Shown here: piece by piece, positions 11,349-12,882 of the stretch | Position numbering within the stretch: the first letter of the stretch is position 1 | Layout: each line of letters begins with the position of its first letter | Source: Phycisphaerae bacterium | Lineage (GTDB): Bacteria > Planctomycetota > Phycisphaerae > UBA1845 > UTPLA1 | NCBI GenBank assembly: GCA_016935885.1 | Contig: JAFGQA010000441.1 | Span: 1-12,882 of the forward strand | Direction of reading: 5' to 3' | DNA: 12,882 nt | Notes under the pieces: model-generated | What the model was told of the DNA's origin: nothing | Seen by the model: the letters and a program-made list of their open reading frames with translations, nothing else | Databases searched by the model: none | Translations under genes and position numbers: made by a program

Positions 11349-12686
11349 ATGACACTGATGATGACCGTCTCGGGCGTCAGGGGGATCGTCGGTCAGACCA
11401 TGACGCCGACGCTCGCCGCGGAACTCGGGGCCGCATTCGGCTCCCACCTCGGCGGCGGCACGGTCGTCGTCGGTCGTGACTCCCGGCCCAGCGGGCCGAT
11501 GGTACACAGCGCCCTGGCCGCCGGCCTGCTCGCCACCGGCTGCAATGTCGTCGACCTTGGCATCGTATCCACGCCCGGCGTGGCCGTGATGATTCGCCAT
11601 CGCGAGGCCGCAGGTGGCGTCGTCATCACCGCCAGCCACAACCCCGCCGAGTGGAACGGTATCAAATTCCTCACTGCGCAGAGCTTCGCCCCACCTCCTG
11701 AAGAAGCCGCCAAGATCCTGGGCCGATACCAGGACAAGTCCTTCGTACTGGTTGACGTCCACCACGTCGGACGCGTCGAACGCGACGATTCCACGCACGA
11801 ACGGCACGTCGCCCGCGTGATGAGCGTGCTCGACGTAAAGGCGATTCACAACAAGCGGTTCACGGTCGTCCTCGACAGCGTCAACGGCGCCGGTGGGCTG
11901 GGCGGCCACTTGCTTCTGGAGAAGCTGGGTTGCCAGGTCATTCACATCAACGCCGAGCCCACGGGGCGATTCGCCCATGCGCCCGAGCCGATTCGGGAGA
12001 ACCTGACCGGCCTGTGCGACGCCGTACGGCAGCACCACGCCAACCTCGGCTTCGCCCAGGACCCCGACGCCGACCGCCTCGCCATCGTGGACGACCTGGG
12101 CCGGTACATCGGCGAGGAGTACACCGTCGCCCTGGCGGCCAAGTTCATGTTCGCCAGACGTCACGGCCCCGCGGCCGTGAACCTCTCCACTTCAAGGATG
12201 ATCGACGACCTCGCCGCACAAGCCGGCGGCGATTGCGTCGTCCACCGCACGCCCGTCGGCGAGGCCAACGTCGCCCGCGCCGTTCTGGAGTACGGCTGCG
12301 TCATCGGCGGTGAGGGCAACGGCGGCGTCATCGATCCACGCATCTCTGCCGTCCGTGACAGTCTCGTTGGCATGGGCTTCGTGTTGAACCTGCTCGCGGA
12401 CGACGGCCGCCCGCTGTTCGCTCTCGTGGACGAGGTGCCCGGCTACGTCATGCTGAAGCGCAAGTTCCAACTGGACCGCGACAAGATTGATGCCTGGCTG
12501 CGGCGCGTCCCCGAAGTCGTCGGCGACGGCCGTTTGAACGACGCCGACGGCCTCCGCATCGACTGGCCGGACGGCTGGGTCCACCTCCGCCCGTCCAACA
12601 CCGAACCCATAGCCCGCGTCATTGCCGAAGCCGCCGACAGTGCCACCGCTCAGGCACTCGTCAAGCGTGTCACCGATTTGCTATGA
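11349..12686 (+). CDS. glmM: Phosphoglucosamine mutase / phosphohexomutase family enzyme
   Basis: Alpha-D-phosphohexomutases interconvert sugar 6- and 1-phosphates through a phosphoserine; GlmM makes glucosamine 1-phosphate for peptidoglycan and UDP-GlcNAc. The 445-residue product has all four functional loops in order: catalytic serine S96 in ITASHNPAEWNGIKF (93-107), the Mg-binding DPDADR (238-243), the sugar-binding GGEGNGG (320-326) and the phosphate-binding RPSNTEPIARV (414-424). The start motif SGVRGIVG (8-15) and GRDSRPSG (42-49) are also typical. GEGNGG, rather than the GEQSGH of E. coli-type GlmM, resembles archaeal-like members, so substrate choice (glucosamine, glucose or mannose phosphate) is uncertain. 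The ATG at 11349 has GAGG seven bases upstream; ATGs at 11358 and 11361 are alternatives. The frame is open upstream, but that sequence is not family-like. Confidence 0.92.
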   Translation: MTLMMTVSGVRGIVGQTMTPTLAAELGAAFGSHLGGGTVVVGRDSRPSGPMVHSALAAGLLATGCNVVDLGIVSTPGVAVMIRHREAAGGVVITASHNPAEWNGIKFLTAQSFAPPPEEAAKILGRYQDKSFVLVDVHHVGRVERDDSTHERHVARVMSVLDVKAIHNKRFTVVLDSVNGAGGLGGHLLLEKLGCQVIHINAEPTGRFAHAPEPIRENLTGLCDAVRQHHANLGFAQDPDADRLAIVDDLGRYIGEEYTVALAAKFMFARRHGPAAVNLSTSRMIDDLAAQAGGDCVVHRTPVGEANVARAVLEYGCVIGGEGNGGVIDPRISAVRDSLVGMGFVLNLLADDGRPLFALVDEVPGYVMLKRKFQLDRDKIDAWLRRVPEVVGDGRLNDADGLRIDWPDGWVHLRPSNTEPIARVIAEAADSATAQALVKRVTDLL

Positions 12687-12724
12687 CGATCGGGTGTACG
12701 TTACGATTGTAGGTTGGATTTCGG

Positions 12725-12774
12725 CACCGGGGTAAGAGCCCCCGACCTTCACCGGGGTAAGAGCCCCCGACCTT
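12725..12774. repeat. 25-bp perfect tandem duplication
   Basis: Two identical 25-bp units, at 12725-12749 and 12750-12774, each beginning CACCGGGGTAAGAGCCCCCG. The second runs into a hairpin arm (12764-12783: CCCCCGACC, TT, GGTCGGGGG). It lies 38 bp after the glmM stop. Confidence 0.95.
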
Positions 12775-12834
12775 GGTCGGGGGGCACGTTCTCAAGGACA
12801 TCCGGCTGCCCCCCGGCCAAGGCCGGGGGCTCTT
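12758..12834. repeat. Inverted pair of REP-like GAGCCCCCG(G/A)CC hairpins
   Basis: Hairpin one is CCCCCGACC-TT-GGTCGGGGG (12764-12783). Hairpin two is CCCCCGGCC-AA-GGCCGGGGG (12810-12829). With flanking AAGAG on the left and CTCTT on the right, the two are inverted copies of one element, also present at 5355-5376. The pair follows glmM and may act as a transcription end point or message stabiliser, though no T-run follows. Nothing else is seen from 12687 to the window end. Confidence 0.9.
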
Positions 12835-12882
12835 GAACGTCGCTGCAAGCTGATTTGTCTTGGGCGATCTCAAGTTCCTCGC

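Noticed and set aside
11331..12164. 277-codon minus-strand open frame opposite glmM
   Set aside because: It is a shadow of the phosphohexomutase, whose four catalytic loops are intact on the plus strand.

Overview
The window is high-GC bacterial chromosome. The mix of genes points to Planctomycetota (perhaps a Phycisphaerae-like lineage) or a similarly repeat-rich uncultured group: small lipoproteins, a glycine-rich 92-residue conserved-looking protein, an archaeal-like GEGNGG phosphohexomutase, and many short repeats between genes. This assignment is inference from gene character; no rRNA or other marker is present.

Layout. Positions 1-7106 hold seven genes, all on the minus strand. In transcription order they are thiL (thiamine-phosphate kinase), tsaE (t6A tRNA-modification ATPase), rph (RNase PH), a lipoprotein with two SPOR-like segments, rdgB (XTP/dITP pyrophosphatase), ispH (last step of the MEP isoprenoid pathway) and a pfaD-type flavin enoyl reductase that runs off the left edge. 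On the plus strand, divergent from thiL, are ispD (third step of the MEP pathway) and a TPR lipoprotein. A 718-bp convergent gap full of repeats follows. Then come a soluble histidine kinase (minus), a small conserved-looking hypothetical (plus) and a GlmM-like phosphohexomutase (plus), and the window ends in REP-like hairpins.

How the genes work together. The minus-strand set is mostly housekeeping (cofactor, tRNA, nucleotide-pool cleaning, isoprenoid) and is probably one or a few co-transcribed units. ispD and ispH lie on opposite strands yet serve the same pathway. pfaD suggests that a polyunsaturated fatty acid or polyketide synthase locus may lie just beyond the left edge.

The most unusual signal is the repeats. 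Short-period families (heptamer CATCCTT, heptamer NNTTCGC, octamer GTTTCGAC, degenerate GTCAACGGTC, a GATTCTC..GCG element and REP-like hairpins) occupy most intergenic junctions. They also sit in frame inside three core enzymes (rdgB twice, thiL, pfaD) as extra loops, and they supply the stop codons of ispH, rph and thiL. This resembles the palindromic elements known to insert in frame into Rickettsia genes, but here it involves several unrelated families. No CRISPR, tRNA, rRNA, phage or insertion-sequence transposase was found.
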